Below are positions 16,456-24,845 of a DNA stretch of 64,000 nucleotides, piece by piece (the first letter of the stretch is position 1; each line of letters starts with the position of its first letter). A model generated the notes under the pieces. It searched no databases, had not been told where the DNA came from, and worked only from the letters and a program-made list of their open reading frames with translations. The DNA lies in assembly GCA_902465435.1 (NCBI GenBank), contig CABQNH010000006.1:6554-70553 (forward strand), in the 5' to 3' direction. The translations under genes were made by a program, and so were the position numbers. This DNA comes from an uncultured Eubacteriales bacterium. Lineage in GTDB: Bacteria > Bacillota > Clostridia > Oscillospirales > Oscillospiraceae.

Positions 16456-16998
16456 ATGAAGGCAACAGGCATTGTCAGACGCATTGACGACCTTGGCCGC
16501 GTGGTCATCCCGAAGGAGATCCGCAGAACCCTGCGGATCCGCGAGGGCGACCCGCTGGAGATTTACACGGAGAAGGACGGCGAGGTAATTTTTAAAAAAT
16601 ACTCGCCGATGGCGGATCTGCAGGAATTTGCCGGGCAAATCTGCGAGTCCATCGGCAAAAACACCGGGCATATCGCCGCCGTATCCGACCGCGACACGAT
16701 CATTGCGCTTTCCGGCGCGCCCAAGCGCGACCTGCTCGATAAGCGCAACTCCGCCGCGCTCGACCAGCTTATGGAGGATCGCAAGCCCTACAGCTATGCG
16801 CAGGGCGGCACAAAAATCCGCGTCACGGACGGGGCGGAAAAATACTACCTCGGCGTAGCCGCGCCCATTCTTGCCGAAGGCGACCTCATGGGCTGCGTCA
16901 TGATCCTCATGGACGAAAACGAAAAGCCGTTCGGCAGCACGGAGCAAACGCTCACGCAAACCGTTGCGGGCTTCCTCGGCAGACAGATGGAGAGCTGA
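16456..16998 (+). CDS. spoVT: stage V sporulation protein T, AbrB/GAF transcription factor
   Basis: 180 residues. The N-terminal swapped-hairpin DNA-binding domain is very clear: 'MKATGIVRRIDDLGRVVIPK' and 'EIRRTLRIREGDPLEIYTEK'. A GAF-like C-terminal domain (~60-178) follows, as in B. subtilis SpoVT. RBS AAGGAG lies 9 nt before ATG 16456. SpoVT is a late forespore regulator of sigma-G genes controlling spore coat and cortex maturation. It stands alone between the cas9 remnant and a repeat-rich spacer. Confidence 0.95.
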   Translation: MKATGIVRRIDDLGRVVIPKEIRRTLRIREGDPLEIYTEKDGEVIFKKYSPMADLQEFAGQICESIGKNTGHIAAVSDRDTIIALSGAPKRDLLDKRNSAALDQLMEDRKPYSYAQGGTKIRVTDGAEKYYLGVAAPILAEGDLMGCVMILMDENEKPFGSTEQTLTQTVAGFLGRQMES

Positions 16999-17177
16999 CA
17001 TCGACACTCCGGCCGCACAAACAGCCGGAGCACGACAAGCGCGCTTCGCGTTCGCTGCGCGCCCGTCTGCGTCTAACGCTTAAAATAGACCGGTTGGTTT
17101 GCTTTTATTCGTTTGCTCGCAGCTCCGTATTTTTAGAAAACTGTATCCGTCAGGTGCCTTTGCAAAAGCAGTCCGAC

Positions 17178-17224
17178 AAAAACCGGGAAAAGCAGCTTTT
17201 TCATGCAGCTTTTCCCGGTTTTTC
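17178..17224. terminator. strong hairpin with A/T flanks downstream of spoVT
   Basis: AAAAACCGGGAAAAGC and its complement GCTTTTCCCGGTTTTT form a long stem with a short A/T-rich loop (CAGCTTTTTCATGCAG also pairs in part). The T-run makes a bidirectional intrinsic terminator likely; it sits ~180 bp after the spoVT stop. Confidence 0.75.
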
Positions 17225-17280
17225 GCACGCGCGCAAACAGGAAGGCGGTTTTCGGCTTCCTCGGGCGCATTCATTTTATT

Positions 17281-17375
17281 TCACCGTACCTATGTACTTA
17301 GGCGGATGCGAGTTTCTCGTCTTTCGAACTTTCTTGATAGTCCGCCAGCGTGTCAAAAAGGTTTTTTGACGCGCT
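17281..17375 (-). mobile_element. internally deleted copy of the ~250-bp palindrome-bracketed element
   Basis: Sequence shared with the copy at 59482-59737: the CCGTACCTATGTAC core, 'CTTTCGAACTTTCTTGAT' and the end hairpin CGTGTCAAAAAGGTTTTTTG. The left half is deleted or highly diverged (a trace of 'GCGCATTCATTTTATT' remains at about 17262). A 9-bp palindromic stem (GAGTCGGGT / ACCCGGCTC, 17376-17409) abuts the right end, but no matching copy is on the left. Confidence 0.65.
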
Positions 17376-17419
17376 GAGTCGGGTTTGTGGCAATCCATGC
17401 ACCCGGCTCATTGTCCCGT

Positions 17420-17833
17420 TCAGGTTTTTTTGATGAACTTTTCGCCGCACTTCGGGCACTTAATGCAGATCTTCCCGCGGCCGCGCGGCACCCGCACGGT
17501 CTGGCGGCAGCGCGGGCAGCGGAAATATCGGTTATCCCGATCCTTCAGTTGACGGAAAAATTGAAGGAACCGCATGTTCTCCCGCTGTCGCCGGTAAAGA
17601 TTGCGCGAAAACGTCCGGAACAGGCAGACAAAAAACATCGCCATGGACAGCACGTTCAAAATCACGCAAACGGTCCGCACCGTGCCGGAGTCTGCCGCTG
17701 CGGAAAGGAAGCGCACGACGATCTCCAACAGCAGCGCCGTGAAAATCAGGAAAAGATTCAGTTGATCCGCGCCGTTTCTTCCGTATAGCAGGCGCGACAT
17801 TGTGTTTTGAAATCTGCGGAACATCCGCGTCAC
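17420..17833 (-). CDS. two-helix membrane protein with C-terminal zinc ribbon, function unknown
   Basis: 137 residues. Two hydrophobic segments (~residues 27-45 and 55-72) are followed by a basic linker and a treble-clef/zinc-ribbon, 'CPRCRQTVRVPRGRGKICIK' then CPKCGEKF, giving CxxC-x(n)-CxxC. The cytoplasmic zinc ribbon suggests nucleic-acid or protein contacts at the membrane, but no function is established. The 430-bp upstream spacer contains two inverted-repeat structures. Confidence 0.7.
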   Translation of the reverse strand: MTRMFRRFQNTMSRLLYGRNGADQLNLFLIFTALLLEIVVRFLSAAADSGTVRTVCVILNVLSMAMFFVCLFRTFSRNLYRRQRENMRFLQFFRQLKDRDNRYFRCPRCRQTVRVPRGRGKICIKCPKCGEKFIKKT

Positions 17834-17868
17834 CTCTCAGGCTTCCGCATCCTTGCAGACGCTGAATT

Positions 17869-17966
17869 GGAAAACCTCTGCGGAAATCGGCGGGGAGGCG
17901 CCGACGAGCGCTGCTCTTCCAGACAAAAGCGCCTTCCCTCCCGGTAAATAAAATCAGAGGTTTTCT
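17869..17966 (-). other. inverted repeat upstream of the zinc-ribbon gene
   Basis: GGAAAACCTCTG (17869-) and CAGAGGTTTTCT (-17966) form an ~11-bp stem around ~75 nt that itself contains short stems (CGGCG/CGCCG). It lies in the 5' leader position of the minus-strand zinc-ribbon gene, so it may be a structured leader. No known riboswitch motif was recognised. Confidence 0.35.
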
Positions 17967-18039
17967 GAAAAAAGCGCAGGGGATTGCAGAAGCCCCGCGC
18001 CGGAGCAAAGCAGCGGCCTTTCCAGCCTCTCGCTTTGGT

Positions 18040-18201
18040 TAAGGCAACTTCGCAGCATTCGGCAGACAGATCAGCCGGGCGGGCTTTCGCCAGGGCGGGG
18101 CTTGAGACGTGCAGGGATCCCCTGCGGTTCCGCTCTTACAAGCCGTCAAATTGACAAAAATCCAACCAGGCGCGTCGGCACAGCGATGCGGTGTTGCCTT
18201 A
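18040..18201. mobile_element. 162-bp MITE-like element with TAAGGCAAC ends
   Basis: The ends TAAGGCAACTTCGCAG (from 18040) and, on the other strand, TAAGGCAACACCGCATCG (from 18201) are imperfect terminal inverted repeats, perfect over 9 bp. There is no ORF inside. The right end matches the solo element end at 15513, so at least two copies of the family lie within 3 kb. No clear target duplication is seen. Confidence 0.5.
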
Positions 18202-18266
18202 GTACCCACTATTATAGCGTGAGCAGCACAAATTGCAAGAGAAGTGCCTAAGAATTTACGTTTTGT

Positions 18267-19133
18267 TCATGGTTTTTGCAACAAAATGACAGGAAGATGC
18301 GGTCGATTGAACACGCGGCAAATCGCCCTTGTATTGCCCAGGCCGCGCGAGACGACCATCTCCGTTCCGCCCATCCGGTAGACCCCCGCCGAATACTTGG
18401 GAAACAGGCTCCCGCCGCTTCCGAAAACGCCACCGAGATACGGCAGCCGAACCACGCCGCCGTGGCAGTGCCCGGCCAGCACAGTCTGCACGCCCAGCTC
18501 CGCCCATTGCGCCAATTGCCCGTTTCGATGCGCAAGCAGAAGCACATAGCTCTGCGCCCCCTCCTTCTGCCGGATCTCCGCAAGCAGCGCCTCCGGTGTT
18601 TTCTGGTCGGCGGGGCCGTTTGGATCATGCACGCCCGCAAGGACGAGCTTGTCTTCGCCCCTTCGGAGCACGCGGTACTCGTTTGCCAGCACCGTCACGC
18701 CGCAGTCCTCGATCCTATGCAGCAGCGCGCGTGTATCGCTGCGCGCCCACTCATGATTTCCCGTAACATAATAGGTCGGCGCGATCGCGCACAGCCCCCG
18801 CAGGAGCGGCTCCAGCATGGAAAGCTCCGTTCGCTCATCCACAAGGTCGCCGTCAATGGCGATGAGATCGGGTCTGGCCGCGCGCACCGCCTGCAAAAGC
18901 TCCGCGTTATCTCGGCCGAACTGCCTGCCGTGCAGATCGGCGATCTCCACAATGCGAAAACCGTCAAAGGCGTCCGGGAGCGCCGTCTGCCGCAGTACGA
19001 AGGTCTGCGTCTGTATCATCCAGTTTTCAAAGTACCAAAACCCAAGCAGAAGCGCCAGCACGGCAAACACGGACAGTCCCCACGCCATGACCCGCGCGCG
19101 GCGCTTTGGAATGGAAGTCGGCAGTCGGAACAT
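18267..19133 (-). CDS. membrane-anchored metallophosphoesterase (YaeI-like)
   Basis: 288 residues from ATG 19133, which has an AAAGGGGG ribosome site; in-frame codons further upstream lack one. One N-terminal helix (~15-35) is followed by a calcineurin-like phosphoesterase domain with the full metal-ligand set: IADLHG, DGDLVD, GNHEW, and AGHCHGG. The family includes enzymes acting on UDP-diacylglucosamine or on other phosphomonoesters and diesters at the membrane; the exact substrate cannot be read from sequence. Confidence 0.85.
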   Translation of the reverse strand: MFRLPTSIPKRRARVMAWGLSVFAVLALLLGFWYFENWMIQTQTFVLRQTALPDAFDGFRIVEIADLHGRQFGRDNAELLQAVRAARPDLIAIDGDLVDERTELSMLEPLLRGLCAIAPTYYVTGNHEWARSDTRALLHRIEDCGVTVLANEYRVLRRGEDKLVLAGVHDPNGPADQKTPEALLAEIRQKEGAQSYVLLLAHRNGQLAQWAELGVQTVLAGHCHGGVVRLPYLGGVFGSGGSLFPKYSAGVYRMGGTEMVVSRGLGNTRAICRVFNRPHLPVILLQKP

Positions 19134-19194
19134 TCCCACGCCCCCTTTCTTCCTTATGATTTTTCCCATTTATGCGGAGAATAAAGAAATTATA

Positions 19195-19223
19195 TTGTGC
19201 TGCGCTGAAATATTTGCTATAAT
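19195..19223 (+). promoter_or_regulatory. sigma-A promoter upstream of recJ
   Basis: TTGTGC (19195-19200), 17-nt spacer, TATAAT (19218-19223), reading toward recJ. A start near 19230 leaves a ~245-nt untranslated leader before recJ. Confidence 0.65.
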
Positions 19224-19229
19224 AATGTG

Positions 19230-19470
19230 AACTGGATCAATCCGCAAGCCCTATAGTCCCCGATTCCCGCGGTCAGGAGGATCGCCTCCGACGCAGGGAT
19301 CCACGGCCCTTTGCCGAAGCACCCCGTGCGCTCCGCAGAAAGCGCCGCAGCGTCTTGCGGAGATATCGATTGCCGCAGCACCGCATTCCCTCCGTCGGCC
19401 TTAGGGCGACTGCTCGGAACGCGGCGGCGGCCGCGCAAAGCGGCAGCACGGCGGCTTATCAGAAAACATA
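19230..19470 (+). ncRNA. highly structured leader or small RNA upstream of recJ, family not recognised
   Basis: The segment between the promoter and recJ contains consecutive stems: GATTCCCGCG/CGCAGGGATC capped by GGAGG-ATCG-CCTCC (about 19260-19301), CACGG/CCGTG (about 19302-19330), and CTCCGCA/TGCGGAG (about 19331-19362), plus further GC-rich complementary tracts. No coding potential is obvious on either strand. It does not show the T-box, SRP, tmRNA or B12-box motifs. It could be a 5' regulatory leader of recJ or an independent RNA such as a divergent 6S-like transcript. Confidence 0.4.
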
Positions 19471-19474
19471 ATGG

Positions 19475-21580
19475 ATGTGGATTTTTTTGAAGTATGATGT
19501 TTGGAACGTTGCCTCCGTCCGCGAGGAGGATGTGACAGAGCTTTGCGCGGCCGGCTTTACGCCGCTGGCCGCGCGGACGCTCTGCGCCCGTGGCTATGAC
19601 ACGGCGGCGCGTGCCAAAGAAGCGATTCAATGCGATGGGGAAATCAGCAGCCCCTTTCTCATGAAGGAGATGGACAGGGCGGCGCAGCGCGTCCGGCTCG
19701 CGCTTTCGCGCGGGGAAAAAATCGCGGTTTTCGGCGACTATGACGTGGATGGGATCACCTCGACCTGCCTGCTGACCGACTATCTCCGCACCTGCGGCGG
19801 CGACTGCATCGCATACATTCCCGGCAGGCTGGAGGAGGGCTACGGGCTGAACGAAGCGGCCATCCGGCATCTCTGCGCACAGGGCGCAACGCTGATCGTC
19901 ACGGTCGACTGCGGGATCACCGCCTGCGAGGAGGCCGCGCTGTGCCGGACGCTCGGCGTCGATCTCGTCATCACCGATCACCACGAATGCAAGGCGCAGC
20001 TGCCGGAGGCAGTCGCCATTGTCGATCCGCACCGGCCGGATCGAACCTACCCCACGACCGATCTTTCCGGCGTCGGCATTGCCTATCAGCTTGCCTGCGC
20101 CGTGGACGGCGGGCGGCACGATCTGCTCTCGCGCTACTGCGACCTGGTCTGCCTCGGCGCGATCGCGGACGTGATGCCCATGCGCGGCGAGAACCGCGTT
20201 TTTGTCTCGCGCGGTCTGAAGGCGCTGCAATCGCCGCACCGGGTCGGCCTGAAGGCGCTCATCCGCGAGTGCGGCTGCGACAAGCAGACCATCACCGCGA
20301 CCGCTGTCGGCTATACGCTCGCGCCGCGGATCAACGCGGCCGGGCGAATGGGCTGCGTTGAACTGGCAACGGAGCTGCTTCTGACCGAGGATCCCGCGCG
20401 TGCTGCCGTGCTTGCCCAGACGCTGTGCCGTCTGAACCGCGAGCGGCAGCGGCTGGAATCCGAAATCTACAAGGAGGCCGTCCAAATGCTGCAGGCACAG
20501 GGCGGCAAGCCTTCCGCCATCGTTTTGGCAAACGAAACGTGGCATCAGGGCATCGTCGGCATCGTCGCCTCGCGGCTGGCCGAGGAATATGCCTGCCCCA
20601 CCTTCCTGATCTGTCTGGACGGTGACCGCGGCAAGGCTTCCTCCCGCTCGCACGGCGGCTTCAACCTGTTCGCCTCCCTGAAGGCACTCTCGCCGCTGCT
20701 GGAAAGCTACGGCGGACACGAGCTTGCCGCAGGCTTCACCATCCGCAGGGAAAACATTGCCGCCTTCCGGCAGGAGATGGAGCGGCTGTGTGCAGAATTC
20801 TACGCCGCAGGGCAGGCGCGCGCCGCACTTGCGGTGGACTGCCGGATTGAAGCGGAGCTTCTGACGATCCCCAACATTGCAGGGCTAGACGTCCTTGAGC
20901 CGTGCGGCACCTGCTTCCCGCGCCCGGTATTCTGCATGGAGGCGCTGCGCATCGAGCAGCTCAGCGAGATCGGCGGCGGCAAGCATCTGCGCCTGCGGCT
21001 GCGCAGTGCGCGCGGCTGCTGCCTCAACGCCGTTTGGTTTTCGACGACGGCGCTGCGCGCGGCGGTCGGTGTCGGCGACCTGATCGATGTCGCCTTCCAG
21101 CCGCAGATCAACGAATACCGCAATGAACGGCAGCCGCAGCTTCATGTGATCGACCTGCGGCCGACGCAGGCGCAGCGCGAGCAGCTTTGCGCCGAGCGCG
21201 GACTATACGAAAAATACACGAAGAATCTGCCGCTGGAGCCGGCGCAGTATGAAGCGCTTTTGCCGGTTCGGGCGGAGTTTGTCGCCGTCTGGCGCTACCT
21301 GATCTCTCACTGCACGAACGGCCAGCTTCTGGAGGAGGCGGGCTGCCTCAGCCGGAAAATCGCCCGCTGCGGCTGCTCGTCCCTGAGCGCGCTGCACATG
21401 CGGATCTGTTTGGACGTTTTTGCCGAGCAGGAGCTGATCGAGCTGCGCGAGCTGCCGCACTGCCTCCATATTATCATGGCGCGGCAGCAGAAAAAGTTTG
21501 ATTTGAACGAAAGTCCGATTGTAAAAAATCTGCGGGCGGAAGCAGGTGAAACGAATGGAAACCTTTGCAGAACATTATGA
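19475..21580 (+). CDS. recJ: single-stranded-DNA-specific exonuclease RecJ
   Basis: 701 residues. DHH-family motifs are all visible: FGDYDVDG (motif I), 'TVDCGITACEEA', ITDHHE, and 'DLVCLGAIADVMP', followed by the DHHA1 domain with 'SRSHGGFNLF' and 'YGGHELAAGF'. RecJ degrades ssDNA 5' to 3' in recombination and mismatch/base-excision repair. No strong RBS marks the start; ATG 19475 and TTG 19487 are both possible. The C-terminal ~130 residues resemble the extra domain of Firmicute RecJ. It overlaps relA by 26 bp, the same order (recJ, relA, dtd) as in Bacillus but without apt. Confidence 0.93.
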   Translation: MWIFLKYDVWNVASVREEDVTELCAAGFTPLAARTLCARGYDTAARAKEAIQCDGEISSPFLMKEMDRAAQRVRLALSRGEKIAVFGDYDVDGITSTCLLTDYLRTCGGDCIAYIPGRLEEGYGLNEAAIRHLCAQGATLIVTVDCGITACEEAALCRTLGVDLVITDHHECKAQLPEAVAIVDPHRPDRTYPTTDLSGVGIAYQLACAVDGGRHDLLSRYCDLVCLGAIADVMPMRGENRVFVSRGLKALQSPHRVGLKALIRECGCDKQTITATAVGYTLAPRINAAGRMGCVELATELLLTEDPARAAVLAQTLCRLNRERQRLESEIYKEAVQMLQAQGGKPSAIVLANETWHQGIVGIVASRLAEEYACPTFLICLDGDRGKASSRSHGGFNLFASLKALSPLLESYGGHELAAGFTIRRENIAAFRQEMERLCAEFYAAGQARAALAVDCRIEAELLTIPNIAGLDVLEPCGTCFPRPVFCMEALRIEQLSEIGGGKHLRLRLRSARGCCLNAVWFSTTALRAAVGVGDLIDVAFQPQINEYRNERQPQLHVIDLRPTQAQREQLCAERGLYEKYTKNLPLEPAQYEALLPVRAEFVAVWRYLISHCTNGQLLEEAGCLSRKIARCGCSSLSALHMRICLDVFAEQELIELRELPHCLHIIMARQQKKFDLNESPIVKNLRAEAGETNGNLCRTL

Positions 21581-23732
21581 ATCCATGAAAAAAGCCATCG
21601 CGCGCCACGCCCCCTATGTGGATATGGCGGTGATCGACCGCGCGGTGCAGTATGCAGCCAATAAGCACGAGGGGCAGAAGCGGAAGGACGGCTCGCCCTA
21701 TATCATCCATCCGCTGGCCGTGGCGGAGATCGTCGCGGAGATCGGTCTGGACACCGACGCGATCCTGGGCGCGCTCCTGCATGACTGTCTGGAGGACACG
21801 GACTCCACCTATGACGACATCGCCCGGCAGTTCGGGCAGACGGTCGCCGAGCTGGTCGAGGGCGTCACAAAGCTGACACGGGTCGAATATTCCACGCTGG
21901 AAGAGCAGCAGATGGAGAATCTGCGCAAGATGTTCATGGCGATGAGCAAGGACATCCGCGTCGTGCTCATTAAAATTGCCGACCGGCTGCACAATACGCG
22001 CACCATGCAGTACCAGACCCCGGAAAAGCAAATTTCCAAATCCATGGAAACCATGGATATCTATGCGCCGCTTGCACACCGGCTCGGTATGCAGAAGATC
22101 AAGTGGGAGCTGGAGGACGCCAGCCTGCGCTACCTCGACCCGAAGGGCTATAACGAGATCATGCAGTATCTCGACGCGCACCAGAAGGAGGCCGAGGAAT
22201 TCATGCGCGGCGTGCAGGAGAAGATCCAGACGCGGCTCTCCTCCGTCGGCATCACCGGCACGATCTACGGCCGGATCAAGCACGTTTATTCCATCTACCG
22301 CAAGATGAAGGCGCAGGACAAAACCATCGACGAGCTGTACGACATGTATGCGTTCCGCGTGATCGTCGATTCGATCCCGGACTGCTATAACGTTTTGGGG
22401 CACATTCACGACCTCTTTAATCTGGTTCCCGGCCGCTTCAAGGACTACATCTCCACGCCGAAGCCCAATATGTACCAGAGTCTCCATACAACGGTCATCG
22501 GCACGGACGGCATTCCCTTTGAAGTGCAGATCCGCACCTGGGAGATGCACGAAACGGCGGAATACGGCATTGCCGCCCACTGGAAATACAAGCAGGGCGT
22601 CGAAACCGGAAACGAAAAAGAATTTGAGTGGGTGCGCCGCCTGCTGGAGAATCAGCAGGAAACGGACGCGGAGGATTATATCCATTCCCTCAAGGTCGAT
22701 ATGTTCGACGACGAGGTATTCGTCTTTACGCCGAAGGGCAAGGTCATCTCCCTGCCCGCAGGCTCCACGCCGATCGACTTTGCCTACGCCATTCACTCCG
22801 GCGTCGGCAACGCCATGGTCGGCGCAAAGGTCAATAACCGCATTGCAAGCTATGACCTTCCGCTCAAAAACGGCGATATCGTCGAGATCCTGACCTCTAA
22901 GACCGCCAAGGGTCCAAGCCGCGACTGGCTGAACATCTGTAAGTCCAATCAGGCGCGCATCAAGATCAAGCAGTGGTATAAGAAAGAGAAGCGCGAGGAG
23001 AATGTCGCGCACGGCAAGGCGTCCTTTGAGGGCGAGCTGCGCCGCAACAACTTCAATCCCAACATCCTGCAGGACGAGGCGCTGCTTCCGCTGCTGCTCA
23101 AGCGGCTGTCCTTCGACTGCATCGACGACATGTACGCCTCCATCGGCTACGGCGGCCTGACCGCCACCAAGGCCGTCGGCCGCATCCGCGACGAGCTGAA
23201 CCGCGCGACGAAGGCGGCGGCCGTCGCCAAGGAGAACCAGAAGCAGGCCGAGCTGCCCGGCAAGGTCAGCCGCCACAAGGACTCCGGCGTCATTGTCGAG
23301 GACATTGACTCCTGCATGATCAAGTTCTCACGCTGCTGCACCCCGGTTCCCGGCGACGACATCGTCGGCTTCATCACGAAGGGCTACGGCGTCTCGGTGC
23401 ACCGCCGCGACTGCCCGAACGCCGCCGGTGCGTTCACGGACGCGCAGTCCGGCCGCTGGGTTCGCGTCTCCTGGTGCGAGGGCAACGAGAAGCCCTTTGC
23501 GACCACGCTGGAGGTCGATGCGAGCGACCGCGAGCAGCTTCTTCTGGACATTGCCACCACGCTTGCCACCATGCACGTCAAGGTCAAGGAGATCAACGGC
23601 AAGGACGCGCCCGGCGGGCGGGCGATCTTCTTCGTCACCTTTGAGGTGCGAGATGTGCGCGAGCTTTTAAACGTACAGAATAAAATACGCGGCATTTCCG
23701 GCGTTTCCGACGTCCGGCGCGGCCAGCAGTAA
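21555..23732 (+). CDS. relA: bifunctional (p)ppGpp synthetase/hydrolase
   Basis: 725 residues. ATG 21555 has AGGTG 6 nt upstream and is preferred to GTG 21546. The N-terminal HD hydrolase domain keeps its signature (HDCLEDTD), the synthetase domain follows with 'YGRIKHVYSIYRKMKAQ' and 'YDMYAFRVIV', then a TGS domain (~395-455) and a C-terminal ACT/RRM domain ending 'GVSDVRRGQQ'. Both catalytic domains look intact, so this is a long Rel enzyme that makes and degrades the stringent-response alarmone. Confidence 0.95.
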   Translation: METFAEHYESMKKAIARHAPYVDMAVIDRAVQYAANKHEGQKRKDGSPYIIHPLAVAEIVAEIGLDTDAILGALLHDCLEDTDSTYDDIARQFGQTVAELVEGVTKLTRVEYSTLEEQQMENLRKMFMAMSKDIRVVLIKIADRLHNTRTMQYQTPEKQISKSMETMDIYAPLAHRLGMQKIKWELEDASLRYLDPKGYNEIMQYLDAHQKEAEEFMRGVQEKIQTRLSSVGITGTIYGRIKHVYSIYRKMKAQDKTIDELYDMYAFRVIVDSIPDCYNVLGHIHDLFNLVPGRFKDYISTPKPNMYQSLHTTVIGTDGIPFEVQIRTWEMHETAEYGIAAHWKYKQGVETGNEKEFEWVRRLLENQQETDAEDYIHSLKVDMFDDEVFVFTPKGKVISLPAGSTPIDFAYAIHSGVGNAMVGAKVNNRIASYDLPLKNGDIVEILTSKTAKGPSRDWLNICKSNQARIKIKQWYKKEKREENVAHGKASFEGELRRNNFNPNILQDEALLPLLLKRLSFDCIDDMYASIGYGGLTATKAVGRIRDELNRATKAAAVAKENQKQAELPGKVSRHKDSGVIVEDIDSCMIKFSRCCTPVPGDDIVGFITKGYGVSVHRRDCPNAAGAFTDAQSGRWVRVSWCEGNEKPFATTLEVDASDREQLLLDIATTLATMHVKVKEINGKDAPGGRAIFFVTFEVRDVRELLNVQNKIRGISGVSDVRRGQQ

Positions 23733-23743
23733 GGAGAAGCGTC

Positions 23744-24196
23744 ATGCGTGCCGTTGTAACAAGAGTCCGTTCCGCCTCCGTCACGATCGGCGGACAGGTG
23801 AACGGGAAGATCGGGCAGGGGCTTTTGGTCCTGCTCGGCGTCGGGCCGGACGATACCCCGGCGCATTGCGAAAAGCTGGCGGATAAAACTCTCGGCCTGC
23901 GCATTTTCTGCGACGAAGCGGGGAAAATGAACCGCGCTCTGGCGGACGTCGGCGGCGAGGTATTAGTCGTCAGTCAGTTCACGCTCTACGGCGACTGCCG
24001 CAAGGGGCGCAGACCAAGCTTTGTCGGCGCGGCGGCGCCGGAGCTTGCCGTCCCGCTCTATGAGCAATTTTTGAGAGAATGCGCCCTGCGCGGCTTCCCG
24101 CCGCAGCACGGCGAGTTTGGCGCGGATATGCAGGTCGCCTCCGTCAACGACGGGCCGGTCACGCTTTGGCTCGATACCTGCCAGTGGTTCGGCTGA
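23744..24196 (+). CDS. dtd: D-aminoacyl-tRNA deacylase
   Basis: 150 residues, full length for the family. Signature motifs SQFTLYGDCRKGRRPSF and, at the C-terminus, NDGPVT (the Gly-cisPro-type chiral-proofreading pocket is the 'GP' of this motif). The enzyme hydrolyses D-Tyr and other D-amino acids, and Gly, mischarged to tRNA. Eleven bases follow relA; GGAGAAG before ATG 23744 serves as RBS. Confidence 0.95.
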   Translation: MRAVVTRVRSASVTIGGQVNGKIGQGLLVLLGVGPDDTPAHCEKLADKTLGLRIFCDEAGKMNRALADVGGEVLVVSQFTLYGDCRKGRRPSFVGAAAPELAVPLYEQFLRECALRGFPPQHGEFGADMQVASVNDGPVTLWLDTCQWFG

Positions 24197-24242
24197 CCGG
24201 CGCCCTGCGTACCTTCACCTACAGAGAAAAGAGGGAGCCACC

Positions 24243-24845
24243 ATGGAGATTCGTTCGCTGCAGCTCGGTCTTTATCAGACAAACTGCTATATTCTTTCCA
24301 AACAGGCGCACGGCGACGCCGTGCTGACCGACCCCGGCTACGAGCCGCAGCGCATCCTGCAATTTCTGCAGGAGAACGCGCTGACGCTGCGCGCCATTCT
24401 GCTGACCCACGGCCACTTCGACCATGTGGGCGGCGTGCGCGAGCTTGTGGCGGCGACCGGCTGCCGTGTCTATCTCCACCACCTGGAGACGAGTATGCCG
24501 CATTACCTGACGGCGGGCGAGCTCTACTTTACAGACACCTACGACGAGGGGGACGACATCGAAGAGGCGGGACTGCGGTTCCATTGCCTGCACACGCCGG
24601 GGCACAGTCCCGGCTCCGTCTGCCTTCTGCACGAGCATGTGATGTTCTGCGGCGACACGCTGTTTCGCGGGAGCTGCGGCAGGACCGACTGCCCCGGCGG
24701 AAGCTGGACGGAACTTCAGAACTCTCTGCGGCGTCTTTATTTCTTAGAGGGGGACTACGACGTCTATCCCGGCCACGGCGCGCCGACCACCCTGCGCCGC
24801 GAGCGGCTGGGAAATCCCTTCCTGCTGGAGGCGGCGCGCAGATGA
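24243..24845 (+). CDS. metallo-beta-lactamase fold hydrolase (glyoxalase II-like)
   Basis: 200 residues. The MBL metal site is complete: THGHFDHVGG, then H in 'HTPGHSPGS', D in 'FCGDTLF', and the last His in 'VYPGHGAPTT'. This small clade (YcbL-like) is annotated as hydroxyacylglutathione hydrolase, but clostridia lack glutathione, so the physiological thioester is unknown. Start ATG 24243 follows AGAGGGAG; the stop overlaps hemZ by 4 bp. Confidence 0.9.
   Translation: MEIRSLQLGLYQTNCYILSKQAHGDAVLTDPGYEPQRILQFLQENALTLRAILLTHGHFDHVGGVRELVAATGCRVYLHHLETSMPHYLTAGELYFTDTYDEGDDIEEAGLRFHCLHTPGHSPGSVCLLHEHVMFCGDTLFRGSCGRTDCPGGSWTELQNSLRRLYFLEGDYDVYPGHGAPTTLRRERLGNPFLLEAARR

Noticed and set aside
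19217..20719. 500-codon minus-strand ORF over recJ and its leader
   Set aside because: No family features; recJ motifs lie on the opposite strand in this stretch.
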